A stretch of 64,000 nt of DNA, taken from NCBI RefSeq assembly GCF_004214895.1, contig NZ_CP035952.1, positions 3,110,501 to 3,174,500 of the forward strand, given 5' to 3'. Of the stretch, positions 43,351-52,450 are shown piece after piece. The translations under genes and the position numbers were made by a program. A model generated the notes under the pieces. It made no database searches. It saw nothing but the letters and a program-made list of their open reading frames with translations, and had not been told where the DNA came from. Source of the DNA: Pseudomonas tructae (lineage in GTDB: Bacteria; Pseudomonadota; Gammaproteobacteria; Pseudomonadales; Pseudomonadaceae). The first letter of the stretch is position 1. Every line of letters starts with the position of its first letter.

Positions 43351-43694
43351 TTGTCATGTTTTTACCCTTGACCCTGCGCTGATCGAGGGTTAGTTTCTCG
43401 CCCGCATTTTTGCATGCCTACACAGGAGTCCTGCATTGGACAGTAGCTCTGGTCGATTGCGACAGGTCCACACGGCGCGCTAGTTCAGCAGGTTCCCCTG
43501 CCACTGGCTCGCCGAACCCGGCGGTCAGTGGCGATTGGCATCCCTTGCGGATGACCATTCTTCATTTCCCCTCCCGCACACCTTGCACCTTCAACGGTGT
43601 TCAAGGCCCGTGGCCCTGCGCATTCTCTTTGTTCATGTACATCGCCCCATGGGCGATGACAACGCGGCGCGTTGCCGTGGAGTCGAGGTTTGCT
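43351..43694 (+). promoter_or_regulatory. Long structured leader before mgtC
   Basis: 344 bases with no gene lead to the MgtC start. Two strong hairpins are visible: 43501-43531 (CCACTG ... CAGTGG outer, CGCCG/CGGCG inner) and 43640-43658 (CATCGCCC, loop CAT, GGGCGATG). In enterobacteria mgtC is controlled by a long leader responding to Mg2+, ATP and proline; this one is a candidate for similar control but the details differ. The second hairpin ends 36 bases before the start codon. Confidence 0.5.
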
Positions 43695-44402
43695 ATGGAT
43701 TGGAAAGTATTTCTGCTGCGCGTCACTGTCGCGCTGGTACTTGGGGCGCTGATCGGCGCCGAACGTCAATTGCGTCAGCGCCTGACCGGCCTGCGCACCA
43801 ATGCCCTGGTCAGCACCGGCGCCTGCCTGTTTGTGCTGATGACCCAGGCGGTACCGGGCATGGCCGCCACCGATGCCTCGCGAATTGCCGCCTATGTGGT
43901 CTCGGGCATCGGTTTTCTGGGTGGTGGCGTGATCATGCGTGACGGCCTCAACGTGCGCGGCCTGAACACCGCCGCCACCCTCTGGTGCACCGCCGCCATT
44001 GGCGTGCTGTGCAGCCTCGGGCTATTGCTGGAAGCGGCCCTGGGCAGTTGCGTGGTGCTGTGCGCCAACATTCTGCTGCGCGACATTGCCCAGCGTCTGA
44101 ATCATCAGGACGTGCTGCCGGCCAATGAGGCCGAGCAGCGCTTCGAGGTGCGTATCACCTGCCGCGCCGAGGACGAGATCCAGGTGCGCAGCCTGATGCT
44201 GCACAGCTTCGGCAACGGCGGCCTGCGCCTGCAGTCGCTGCACAGTGAAGACCTGGCCAACCCGGCCAAGCTTGAGGTGCGCGCCGAGCTGCTGGGCAGC
44301 CCCGATGCGCCCACCCAGCTCGAACGCCTGGTCAGCCGGGTGAGCCTGGAGAAAGGCGTCAGCTCCGTGCGCTGGCAAGTGCAGGAGCTGAGCGCCGATT
44401 AG
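43695..44402 (+). CDS. mgtC: MgtC/SapB family protein
   Basis: A 235-residue protein from ATG 43695. The first 130 residues hold five membrane helices with the MgtC signature: VTVALVLGALIGAERQLRQR (starting near residue 10), LTGLRTNALVSTGACLFVLM, and YVVSGIGFLGGGVIMRDGLN, VRGLNTAATLWCTAAIGVLC. The C-terminal 90 residues form a small cytoplasmic domain (ACT-like, FEVRITCRAEDEIQVRSLML). MgtC inhibits the F1F0 ATP synthase and supports growth at low Mg2+ and in macrophages in other bacteria. Last bases overlap the end of the small acidic gene. Confidence 0.93.
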   Translation: MDWKVFLLRVTVALVLGALIGAERQLRQRLTGLRTNALVSTGACLFVLMTQAVPGMAATDASRIAAYVVSGIGFLGGGVIMRDGLNVRGLNTAATLWCTAAIGVLCSLGLLLEAALGSCVVLCANILLRDIAQRLNHQDVLPANEAEQRFEVRITCRAEDEIQVRSLMLHSFGNGGLRLQSLHSEDLANPAKLEVRAELLGSPDAPTQLERLVSRVSLEKGVSSVRWQVQELSAD

Positions 44403-44614
44403 CGCCGCTCGTCCGACAATGGGGTCGGTTGGTCGGGTTCGGGCAGACGGTCGTCCAGTTGCGGGTCATCGGGCACTCGCTCGATGTCCTGGGGGCGCTC
44501 GCTGCGCTGTGGCTCGTTGGGCACATTCGGGTCGCTGACCGGGTCGTGCTCACGCTGTGGATTGTTCAGGGGATCTTTCCAGAGGGGATCATCTTCGGGA
44601 CGTGGCTGGTTCAT
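44399..44614 (-). CDS. Small acidic hydrophilic protein (paralogue of the gene at 5743)
   Basis: A 71-residue Asp/Glu/Pro/Arg-rich protein, MNQPRPEDDPLWKDPLNNPQ ... QPTPLSDERR, with the same character and the same terminal motif as the 72-residue product at 5743 (TPLSDDRR). Apparently disordered. It converges with mgtC, the two stops overlapping by 4 bases. The family function is unknown. Confidence 0.72.
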   Translation of the reverse strand: MNQPRPEDDPLWKDPLNNPQREHDPVSDPNVPNEPQRSERPQDIERVPDDPQLDDRLPEPDQPTPLSDERR

Positions 44615-44805
44615 GATTACTACCTCGCAAGGGCGGTGCAAAAAACGCCCGCCGTACAGATTCGAGGCTTGGCCCTTGTCGGCAGTGCCGCCCAGGCGAT
44701 CAACGGCAAGCCCGGGAAAATATACTCAGTGGCAAGCAAAATCCGCTGCAGCACCTCGCTGCGCAAGGGGTATCGTGTAGCAAAATAATCAGCCAGAGGT
44801 GCACT

Positions 44806-45717
44806 GTGGCGTCCTATACCTTGCGGCAACTGAAGTACTTCGTCACCACCGTTGAGTGCGGCAGCGTCGCCGAGGCGTCGCGCAAGCTGTACATCGCTCA
44901 GCCGTCGATTTCCACCGCGATCAAGGGCCTGGAAGACAGTTTCGGCGTACAGCTGTTCATCCGCCATCACGCCCAGGGCGTGTCGCTGACACCCGGTGGC
45001 GCACGCTTCTACCGCAAGGCCCAGGAGCTGCTGCGCATGGCCCGCGAGTTCGAGCAGAACGCCCTGGCCGACAACGACGTGGTCTGTGGCCAGATCGACA
45101 TCGGCTGTTTCGAGACCGTTGCCCCACTCTACTTGCCGCGCCTGATCGCAGGCTTTCGCCAACGCTTCCCCGGGGTGGAGATCCGCCTGCAGGACGGTGA
45201 GCAGCAAGAACTGGTGCAGGGCCTGACCGGTGGGCGTTTCGACCTGGCGATCTTCTATGAGCACGATCTGGACAGCACCATCGAAACCGAAGCCTTGACC
45301 GCACCGCAGCGCCCCTATGCGTTGCTACCTGCCGGTCATCGCTTTGCCGGGCAGGCCCAGGTGTCGATTCGCGACCTGGCCCTGGAACCGATGATCCTGC
45401 TGGATGTGCAGCCGAGCCGGACCTATTTCGTGAGCATTTTCGAGGAGTTGCACCTGAGCCCGAACATCGTCTTCAGCTCGCCATCGATCGAGATGGTGCG
45501 CGGCATGGTGGGCCAGGGCTTTGGCTTTGCCCTGCTGGTGACTAAGCCCCATGGCAATTACAGCTATGACGGCCAGGAAGTGGTGTGCGTGGAGATTGCC
45601 GAGGACGTTACCGGTTCTGCACTGGTGGCTGGCTGGCTCAAGCGTGCGCAACTGACCAAACCTGCGCAGTTGTTTGTCGATTACTGCAAGGAGCAGTTTG
45701 CTGCCTGGTTGGCCTGA
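44806..45717 (+). CDS. LysR-family transcriptional regulator
   Basis: A 303-residue LTTR (GTG start). N-terminal helix-turn-helix: LRQLKYFVTTVECGSVAEAS then RKLYIAQPSISTAIKGLEDS; the remaining 220 residues form the effector-binding domain (GQIDIGCFETVAPLYLPRLI ...). It is convergent with the last gene of the minus-strand catabolic operon (SBP gene at 45793), from which a REP pair separates it, and is the natural candidate to regulate that operon. Confidence 0.92.
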   Translation: MASYTLRQLKYFVTTVECGSVAEASRKLYIAQPSISTAIKGLEDSFGVQLFIRHHAQGVSLTPGGARFYRKAQELLRMAREFEQNALADNDVVCGQIDIGCFETVAPLYLPRLIAGFRQRFPGVEIRLQDGEQQELVQGLTGGRFDLAIFYEHDLDSTIETEALTAPQRPYALLPAGHRFAGQAQVSIRDLALEPMILLDVQPSRTYFVSIFEELHLSPNIVFSSPSIEMVRGMVGQGFGFALLVTKPHGNYSYDGQEVVCVEIAEDVTGSALVAGWLKRAQLTKPAQLFVDYCKEQFAAWLA

Positions 45718-45722
45718 ATCGC

Positions 45723-45789
45723 ATCGCGGGGCAAGCCCGCTCCCACAGGCTTTGCATTGCCTCTATGGGAGCGGGCTTGCCCCGCGATG
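45723..45789. repeat. Paired REP element
   Basis: Two inverted REP copies (45723-45747 and about 45764-45788) with a 16-base spacer, between the convergent LysR and binding-protein genes. May serve as transcription terminator and mRNA stabiliser. Confidence 0.9.
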
Positions 45790-45792
45790 AGT

Positions 45793-46833
45793 TCAACGCG
45801 CAGCCCAGGCGTTAAAGCGCTGCTCCAGCTCCTCGCCATGGTCCACCCAGAACCCGGCATCCACCGCCCGGGCGCCGGCCAGGTTGCTTTGCGCCGTCGG
45901 CAATTGTTGCTGAACCGCGCTGGGCAACAGTTTCAACGCCTCGCGGTGCACCGGCCCGTAAGGGATCTGTTCGGAGAACACCTTCTGGGTCTGCGGCTGG
46001 CTGGCAAAGGCGATGAAGTCCTCGGCCAAGGCCTTGTTCGGTGTGCCCTTGACCACCGCCCAGTATTCCGGGTCGTACAGGCTTTGCGGCCAGACGATGC
46101 TCAGCTTCATACCCTCCTTCTGCGCCGAGGCGATCCGGCCGTTGTAGGCCGCGCTCATGACCACGTCACCGGCAACCAGCCACTGCGCCGGTTGCGCGCC
46201 GGCTTCCCACCACTGGATGTTGCCCTTGATCTGGTCCAGCTTGGCAAAGGCGCGGGTTACCCCTTCAGGTGTGCCAAGCACGTCATACAGCTGATCGGGC
46301 TTGACCCCGTCGGCCAGCAAGGCAATTTCCAGGGTGTATTTGGCACCCTTGCGCAAGCCACGCTTGCCGGGAAAGTCGGCGACGTTCCAGAAGTCCGCCC
46401 AGGAGTTCGGCGCTTTGGCCAGCTTGCCCTGGTCATAGGCCATGACCATCGACCAGACATAGGTGGCCACCCCGCATTCACTCAAGGTGCCCGGCACGAA
46501 CTGCGCCGGGTCGCCGAAGCGTGCCGGGTCCAGCCGTTCGAACAGGCCTTCGTCACAGCCGCGCAGCAATTCCGGGCTTTCGACTTCGACCACGTCCCAA
46601 CTGGTATGGCCGACGTCGACCATGGCCTTTATTTTCGACAGCTCACCGTTGTACTCGCCGGCAACCACGCGTCCTGCGCCGCTGGCATTGAAGGGTTGGA
46701 AGTAGGCCTTGTCCTGGGCCTGCTTGGTGGCACCGCCAAAGGAGATGACGGTGAGGTTCTGCGGCGCAGCCGATACGGCGCTGCACAGCACAACCAAGGC
46801 AAAGGGAACACAGCAACGCAAGGATCTGGACAT
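45793..46833 (-). CDS. Polyamine-type ABC transporter substrate-binding protein
   Basis: A 346-residue periplasmic protein: signal peptide SLRCCVPFALVVLCSAVSAA, then NLTVISFGGATKQAQDKAYF, a PotD/PotF-like start. Later stretches such as TYVWSMVMAYDQGKLAKAPN, KYTLEIALLADGVKPDQLYD and SAAYNGRIASAQKEGMKLSI are typical of spermidine/putrescine-class binding proteins. No membrane or ATPase gene of an ABC transporter is nearby; it may use another locus or assist the APC permease. Last gene of the amine-catabolism operon. Confidence 0.92.
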   Translation of the reverse strand: MSRSLRCCVPFALVVLCSAVSAAPQNLTVISFGGATKQAQDKAYFQPFNASGAGRVVAGEYNGELSKIKAMVDVGHTSWDVVEVESPELLRGCDEGLFERLDPARFGDPAQFVPGTLSECGVATYVWSMVMAYDQGKLAKAPNSWADFWNVADFPGKRGLRKGAKYTLEIALLADGVKPDQLYDVLGTPEGVTRAFAKLDQIKGNIQWWEAGAQPAQWLVAGDVVMSAAYNGRIASAQKEGMKLSIVWPQSLYDPEYWAVVKGTPNKALAEDFIAFASQPQTQKVFSEQIPYGPVHREALKLLPSAVQQQLPTAQSNLAGARAVDAGFWVDHGEELEQRFNAWAAR

Positions 46834-46887
46834 GAAGCGGTTCCTCTAATAGGCCGGCACGCCCGCGCGCGCCGGCCGCTTGTGGGC

Positions 46888-48270
46888 TTACAGGCGACCG
46901 AATTCGCGGGCGGTACGGTCTACGGCGGTACGGGTCTTGTCGACCAGTTCATCGATGTCGGCGTGGCTGGCCACCAGGGCCGGGGCCATGATCATCCGGC
47001 CCAGGGTCGAGCGAATGATCAGGCCTTCTTCAAATCCAATGGTGCGGCAACGCCAGGCCATGTCGTTCTCGTTGGCAAAGCGCTTGCGGCTGGCCTTGTC
47101 TTCGGCGAACTGCAAGGCGGCAACCAGGCCTGTGCCCTGCACCTCACCGATCAACGGGTGGTTGCCGAACACCTCGCGCAGGCAGCGCTGCAGGTAGGGG
47201 CCGGTCTCGTGCTTGACCCGGCTGACGATGCCTTCGTCGCGCAGGGCCTTGAGGTTGGCAATCGCCACCGCCGCCGCCATCGGGTGGCCAGAATAGGTCA
47301 GGCCATGGGCGAACACTCCGCCCTGCTCCACCAGCACCTGGGCCATGCGCTTGGACAGGATCAGGCCGCCCATGGGGATGTAGCCGCTGGTCAGGCCCTT
47401 GGCGATCGACAGGGTGTCGGGTTCGAAACCGAAGTGCTGGTGGGCGAACCATTCGCCGGTGCGGCCAAAGCCACCAATCACTTCATCGGCGCACAGCAGC
47501 ACATCATATTGACGGCAGATGCGCTGGATTTGCGGCCAGTAGCTTTCTGGCGGGAAGATCATGCCGCCGGCGCCCTGGAAGGGTTCGGCGACAAAGGCGG
47601 CGACGTTCTCGGCGCCCAGCTCAAGGATTTTCTCTTCCAGCTGGCGCGCCGCGCGCAGGCCGAACTCGGCCGGGGTCAGGTTGCCTTCGTGGGCGAACCA
47701 GTACGGCTCGTCGATGTGCGCAACGTCCGGGATCACCCCGCCCATGTCGTGCATGAACTTCATCCCGCCCAGCGCCGTGGCACCCAGGGTCGAGCCGTGG
47801 TAGCCGTTCCAGCGCCCGATCATGATCTTCTTCTGCGGCTTGCCGAGGATCTGCCAGTAGCGGCGCACGGTGCGGATCAGCACCTCGTTGGCTTCAGAGC
47901 CCGAATTGGTGTAGATCGCGTGGCTGTAGTGCGCCGGCAGCAGGCTGAACAGCAACTCCGACAGCTCGACCACCGCCGGGTGGGTGGTGTGGAAGAACAT
48001 GTTGTAGTACGGCAGTTGCTCAAGCTGCTGGCTGGCGGCCGCAGCCAGGTCCTTGCGGCCATAGCCCAGGTTGGTGCACCACAGCCCCGACATACCGTCC
48101 AGGTAGCGCTTGCCGTCGTTGTCCCACAGGGCCAGGCCTTCGCCACGCACGATCACCCGCGGGCCTTCGGCGTTCAGTGCTTTCTGGTCAAGGAAGGCAT
48201 GAATGTGGTGCGCAGCATCCGCTGCCTGGTAGTCGCCGGTGCTACGGACAGGTTTCTCTTGAGCGGTCAT
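46888..48270 (-). CDS. Class III (omega) aminotransferase
   Basis: A 460-residue PLP enzyme of the class III family, which uses omega-amines or beta-alanine-like substrates. Marks: GLALWDNDGKRYLDGMSGLW (active-site start), TNSGSEANEVLIRTVRRYW (PLP phosphate region), DVLLCADEVIGGFGRTGEWF (Asp contacting PLP nitrogen) and DTLSIAKGLTSGYIPMGG (PLP Lys). Close in style to polyamine:pyruvate aminotransferases (SpuC). It is coupled to the permease gene by an ATGA overlap, and to the binding-protein gene. Confidence 0.94.
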   Translation of the reverse strand: MTAQEKPVRSTGDYQAADAAHHIHAFLDQKALNAEGPRVIVRGEGLALWDNDGKRYLDGMSGLWCTNLGYGRKDLAAAASQQLEQLPYYNMFFHTTHPAVVELSELLFSLLPAHYSHAIYTNSGSEANEVLIRTVRRYWQILGKPQKKIMIGRWNGYHGSTLGATALGGMKFMHDMGGVIPDVAHIDEPYWFAHEGNLTPAEFGLRAARQLEEKILELGAENVAAFVAEPFQGAGGMIFPPESYWPQIQRICRQYDVLLCADEVIGGFGRTGEWFAHQHFGFEPDTLSIAKGLTSGYIPMGGLILSKRMAQVLVEQGGVFAHGLTYSGHPMAAAVAIANLKALRDEGIVSRVKHETGPYLQRCLREVFGNHPLIGEVQGTGLVAALQFAEDKASRKRFANENDMAWRCRTIGFEEGLIIRSTLGRMIMAPALVASHADIDELVDKTRTAVDRTAREFGRL

Positions 48271-49706
48271 TGCGAGTCTCCTTGCGGTTTTTTATCGTGT
48301 TGAGTGCCCAGCACGCTTGCCAGCGGCTCGGGCTTGAACAGCGGCTTGCCCATCACGCCCTTGATCCACAGCACGGCAATGATCGAGACGATCAGCAGCA
48401 CCAGGCCTGCGTAGGCAAAAATCGAAACGGTCATGTCGGGGCTGGGCGAGACGTTCCAGATCGCAAACAGCATGCCGGCGATGCCGAACAGCTGCGGCAA
48501 CGGGTAGAACGGTGTGCGGAACGGCCGCGCCACTTGCGGGTAACGCCGGCGCAGGGCAATGACGTTGACGTGGGTGATGATGTAGGCGAGCAACCAGGCC
48601 AGGGCCGCCGACAGCAACAGCTGGTTGATCGCGTCGGCATGGTCGTGCATCAGCAGCAATGGCAGGCCGGTAACGGCGGCGATGAACAGCACCGCCACCC
48701 AGGGCGCGCCGCTGCGCTTGCCCTGGCGTTTGAACACGCCGAACGCCTGGCCGTTGCGAGCCATGCCAAACAGCATGCGCGGGATCGCCGCCAGTGAGCT
48801 GTTGAGGGTGCTGCAGGTGGCGGTGATCGCCGCGGTGACCAGAAACACCTTGCCGGCCTCGCCGAACACCGTGGTGGCGAACAGGTAATGCGGCAGGCCG
48901 TTACTGGCCAGTTCCGCCTGGGGCACGGTGAGCAAGGCACCCAGAGCGTACAGGCTGATGATCACGAAGATGATGGTCAGGCCGAGCATCATCGAGCCCG
49001 GGATGTTGCGCTCCGGACGGCGAGTTTCCTCTACCAGCGGGCAGACGAACTCGGCGCCGACAAAGCCCCACACCGCCATTGCCGTCAGGGCGATCACGCC
49101 CAGGCCCATCGGGTTCCAGTGGGCGCTGTCGAACAGCGTCGGGTTGGGCGCGACGATGTCGCTGTTCATCGCACTCAAGCCCATCACCAGCAAGACCACG
49201 GTCATCACCACTGCCAGCACGGTTTGCAAGCGGGCGAAGATGTCGATGTTGAACAGGTTGAGCACGGTGAACAGCGCCAGCACCCCCAGGGCCACGGACA
49301 AGGGTGGCATGCTGTGCGGGTAGACCTTGTCGATGATGAACTCCATCAGCAACAGCTCGGCCGACAGCGCGAACATCGCCACCACGATGTAGCCGGAGAA
49401 GGTCGCCAAGATCGCCGGGAACTGGCCGATGGCAACTTCGGTGTAGCTGCTCAGGCTACCGGCCCGGGGGATCATCAGTGCCAGTTCCGAGAACGAACAG
49501 GCATAACTCAGGGCCAGCAGGTAGGCCAGGCCCAGCGGCACGATGAAGCCCAGGCCGGCAATGCCGACACCCTGCAGCATCAGCACCATCACGCCCTGGG
49601 ACACCACCAGGCCGATGGCCACGGCCAACAGTGCGGTGAGGCCGAGTTTCTTGCGACTTGCAGGTGGCGCCAGGGCGCCGGTTTGCACGCTTGCATTGCT
49701 GTTCAT
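48267..49706 (-). CDS. APC-family amino acid/amine permease
   Basis: A 479-residue protein with 12 membrane helices. Begins with a polar N-terminus (MNSNASVQTGALAPPASRKK) and then LGLTALLAVAIGLVVSQGVM, the APC-type first helix. ALTAMAVWGFVGAEFVCPLV is the conserved sixth-helix region with the FVGAE motif. Imports an amino acid or polyamine with H+ or Na+. It is between aldehyde dehydrogenase and aminotransferase genes and probably supplies the substrate of this operon. Confidence 0.92.
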   Translation of the reverse strand: MNSNASVQTGALAPPASRKKLGLTALLAVAIGLVVSQGVMVLMLQGVGIAGLGFIVPLGLAYLLALSYACSFSELALMIPRAGSLSSYTEVAIGQFPAILATFSGYIVVAMFALSAELLLMEFIIDKVYPHSMPPLSVALGVLALFTVLNLFNIDIFARLQTVLAVVMTVVLLVMGLSAMNSDIVAPNPTLFDSAHWNPMGLGVIALTAMAVWGFVGAEFVCPLVEETRRPERNIPGSMMLGLTIIFVIISLYALGALLTVPQAELASNGLPHYLFATTVFGEAGKVFLVTAAITATCSTLNSSLAAIPRMLFGMARNGQAFGVFKRQGKRSGAPWVAVLFIAAVTGLPLLLMHDHADAINQLLLSAALAWLLAYIITHVNVIALRRRYPQVARPFRTPFYPLPQLFGIAGMLFAIWNVSPSPDMTVSIFAYAGLVLLIVSIIAVLWIKGVMGKPLFKPEPLASVLGTQHDKKPQGDSQ

Positions 49707-49744
49707 CGGTTGCTCCGAATTGTTGTTATTGGAATGCCGGCCTC

Positions 49745-49769
49745 ATCGCGGGGCACGCCCGCTCCCACA
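49745..49769. repeat. Single REP element
   Basis: One REP copy with one change in the core (GCACGCCC instead of GCAAGCCC), in the 70-base gap between the permease start and the aldehyde dehydrogenase end, inside the operon. Confidence 0.78.
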
Positions 49770-49776
49770 GGGGCCC

Positions 49777-51270
49777 TCAGCCACGCAACTGAATCCAGGT
49801 CGTCTTCAACTGCGTGTACTTGTCGAACGAATGCAGCGACAGGTCGCGGCCAAAGCCGGACTGCTTGCCGCCACCAAAGGGCACGGTGACATCCAGGGCA
49901 TCGACGGTATTGACCGACACCGTTCCGGCATTCAGGCGTCGCGCGACACGGTGGGCGCGGTTGAGGTCGTCGGTCCACAGCGACGCTGCCAGGCCGTAGA
50001 TGTGATCGTTGGCCATGGCCACCGCCTGGTCTTCGTCATCGAACACACTGACCGCCAGCACCGGGCCGAACACTTCCTCACGGGCCAGGGTCATGGCGGC
50101 GGTGACACCCGTGAAAATCGTCGGTTCGATGAAGTTGCTCGAACCGTTGAACGTCAGCTGCCGTCCGCCACACACCCGTTGCGCGCCCTCGGCCTGGGCC
50201 TGCTCGATGTAGGCCATGATCCGCTGCGTCTGGCGGCTGTCGACAATGGCTCCGGCCCGGCTCGCCGGGTCCAGCGGATTGCCCGGCTGCCACTGGCGCG
50301 CCTTGTCGATCAGGCGCTCGATGAACGCATCGACAATCGAACGCTGCACCAGCAGCCGCGAGTTGGCCGAGCAGACTTCGCCCTGGTTGAAGAAGATCCC
50401 GAACGCGGCCTTCTCGGCTGCCAGGTCCAGGTCCTGGCAGTCGGCGAACACCAGGTTCGGGCTCTTGCCACCGCATTCGAGCCACACCTGCTTGAGGTTC
50501 GATTGCGCGGCGTACTGCATAAAATACTTGCCGACCTCGGTAGAGCCGGTGAACGCCAGGGCATCGACGTCCATGTGCAGGCCCAGGGCGCGACCGGCCT
50601 CCTCGCCCAGCCCCGGCACGACGTTGAGCACGCCCTTGGGAACTCCTGCTTCGATGGCCAGTTCTGCCAGGCGCAACGCCGAAAACGGCGACTGTTCGGC
50701 GGGCTTGAGCACCACGCTGTTACCGGCGGCCAAAGCCGGGGCCAGCTTCCAGGCGGCCATGTCCAGCGGGAAGTTCCACGGCACCACCGCAGCAATCACG
50801 CCCAGCGGCACGCGGGTGATGGTTGCCAGAACATTGCTGGCAGTCGGCGCCACCTGGTCATAGAGTTTGTCGAGGCTTTCGCCGTACCAGGCGAACACCT
50901 GGGCTGCGCCCGGCACGTCGATGTTCCAGGCATCCATCACCGGCTTGCCCATGCTCAGGGTATCGAGCAAGGCCAGCTCGTCACGGTGCTCGAGCATCAA
51001 CTGCGCCAGACGCAGCAGCACGGTTTTACGCGCGCCGGGCGCCATCTTCGCCCAGGGGCCTTGTTCAAAAGCGTGGCGAGCGCTGCGCACCGCCTGGTCA
51101 ACGTCGCTTTGGCCACAGGCGGCGACCTTGGCCAGCAACGTGCCGGTGGCCGGGTTGATCACCTCGAACCGCGCGCCGCTGGCGGCCTGACAGGCTTGGC
51201 CTTGGATAAATGCGCTGTCGATCAGGCGCAGCTGTTGCGCCAGGTTGCTCCACTCGTTGAAATCTTTCAC
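49777..51270 (-). CDS. Aldehyde dehydrogenase (PuuC/KauB type)
   Basis: A 497-residue NAD(P)-dependent aldehyde dehydrogenase. VPWNFPLDMAAWKLAPALAA is the cofactor/oxyanion region, TGSTEVGKYF the NAD loop, LECGGKSPN contains the general base Glu265 and FFNQGEVCSANSRL the nucleophile Cys300. Closest in style to enzymes oxidising gamma-aminobutyraldehyde or gamma-glutamyl aminoaldehyde. In this operon it would oxidise the aldehyde left by the aminotransferase or by the monooxygenase. Preceded by the deacylase gene, 16 bases apart. Confidence 0.95.
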   Translation of the reverse strand: MKDFNEWSNLAQQLRLIDSAFIQGQACQAASGARFEVINPATGTLLAKVAACGQSDVDQAVRSARHAFEQGPWAKMAPGARKTVLLRLAQLMLEHRDELALLDTLSMGKPVMDAWNIDVPGAAQVFAWYGESLDKLYDQVAPTASNVLATITRVPLGVIAAVVPWNFPLDMAAWKLAPALAAGNSVVLKPAEQSPFSALRLAELAIEAGVPKGVLNVVPGLGEEAGRALGLHMDVDALAFTGSTEVGKYFMQYAAQSNLKQVWLECGGKSPNLVFADCQDLDLAAEKAAFGIFFNQGEVCSANSRLLVQRSIVDAFIERLIDKARQWQPGNPLDPASRAGAIVDSRQTQRIMAYIEQAQAEGAQRVCGGRQLTFNGSSNFIEPTIFTGVTAAMTLAREEVFGPVLAVSVFDDEDQAVAMANDHIYGLAASLWTDDLNRAHRVARRLNAGTVSVNTVDALDVTVPFGGGKQSGFGRDLSLHSFDKYTQLKTTWIQLRG

Positions 51271-51286
51271 TGCAGACTCCTTGTTG

Positions 51287-52450
51287 TTATTCGTGGGTGC
51301 ACAGGTACTCGGCCAGGCGGTCCATCAGCCGGTCACAGGCCGCCATCTGCTCGACGCTGACAAATTCATCCGGCTTGTGGCCCTGGTCCATGCTGCCCGG
51401 CCCGCACACCACCGTCGGGATCCCGGCCTGGTCGAACAAGCCGCCTTCGGTGCCAAAGGCCACGGTGCTGAAGGCATCGCTGCCGCACAGTTGCGCGACC
51501 AGTTTTGCTGCGGCGCTTTCAGGTGCTGTGGCCAGGCCCGGGTAGGCTGAAATCGGTTCGAAGCGAATCGCTGTGTCGGCCTTTACCGCTTGCATGGCCG
51601 GCAGCAACGTTTGCTGCGCATAGGTATGCAGTTCGTCCACCACCGCCTGCGGCTCGAAGGCCGGCAAGGCGCGTACTTCAAAGTCGAAACGGCAAGCGGC
51701 CGGGACGATGTTCAGCGCCGTACCGCCATCAATCACGCCGACCTGCACGGTGGAGAACGCCGGGTCAAAGCGCGCATCCTGATGCTCCGGCGCGGCCAAA
51801 CGCTGACCGATCTCGCCCAGGCGGCCGATCAGCCGCGCCGCCTGCTCGATGGCGTTGACGCCATAGGGCGCATAGGCCGAATGGCACGGCGCACCCTGTA
51901 CGTGGCAACGCATCGCCAGTTTGCCCTTGTGGCCAAGCACCGGTTTGAGCTCGGTGGGCTCGCCAATCAGACACAGTGCCGGCTGTGGGATGCGCTGGGG
52001 CAGCACCTCCAGCAGGCTGCGCACGCCCAGGCAGCCGACTTCCTCGTCATAAGAGAACGCCAGGTGCACCGGCCGGCGCAGGGGGCTTGCGACAAACAGC
52101 GGTACCGCCGCCAGCACCGAGGCCAGGTAGCCTTTCATGTCGGCAGCGCCGCGGCCGTACAGCCTGCCGTCGCGCTCGGTGAGGCTGAACGGCTCCAGTG
52201 TCCACGGCTGACCGTCCACCGGCACCACATCGGTGTGGCCCGACAACACCACCCCGCCCGCCACCGCCGGGCCAATGCTGGCCAGCAGGTTGGCCTTGCT
52301 GCGCTCTGCGTTGTAGATCAGCGCGCAGCTCACCCCCAGGCCGTGCAGGTAGTCGCGGACGAACTCGATCAAGGCCAGGTTCGAATCGCGACTGACCGTG
52401 GCAAAGCCGATCAGCTTGGCCAGTAACGCCCGGCTGCGCAGTTCACTCAT
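51287..52450 (-). CDS. ArgE-type M20 deacylase (acetylornithine deacetylase family)
   Basis: ATG 52450 (MSELRSRALLAKLIGFATVS) gives 387 residues, the normal length for ArgE. The metal site residues are visible in VLSGHTDVVPVDG (His, Asp), YGRGAADMKGYLASVLAAVP (bridging Asp) and SYDEEVGCLG (base Glu plus metal Glu); the C-terminal VCGPGSMDQGHKPDEF has the final His. Because the arginine pathway gene is normally elsewhere, this copy most likely deacylates a catabolic N-acyl substrate. It overlaps the DUF1028 gene by 8 bases. Confidence 0.93.
   Translation of the reverse strand: MSELRSRALLAKLIGFATVSRDSNLALIEFVRDYLHGLGVSCALIYNAERSKANLLASIGPAVAGGVVLSGHTDVVPVDGQPWTLEPFSLTERDGRLYGRGAADMKGYLASVLAAVPLFVASPLRRPVHLAFSYDEEVGCLGVRSLLEVLPQRIPQPALCLIGEPTELKPVLGHKGKLAMRCHVQGAPCHSAYAPYGVNAIEQAARLIGRLGEIGQRLAAPEHQDARFDPAFSTVQVGVIDGGTALNIVPAACRFDFEVRALPAFEPQAVVDELHTYAQQTLLPAMQAVKADTAIRFEPISAYPGLATAPESAAAKLVAQLCGSDAFSTVAFGTEGGLFDQAGIPTVVCGPGSMDQGHKPDEFVSVEQMAACDRLMDRLAEYLCTHE

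Noticed and set aside
45757..48303. An 848-codon plus-strand frame opposite the binding-protein and aminotransferase genes
   Set aside because: Antisense shadow: the opposite strand has complete, motif-bearing genes, and the composition of this frame is the usual Gln/His/Arg-rich artefact.
49543..51360. A 605-codon plus-strand frame opposite the permease start and aldehyde dehydrogenase
   Set aside because: Shadow frame; the dehydrogenase active-site motifs are intact on the minus strand.
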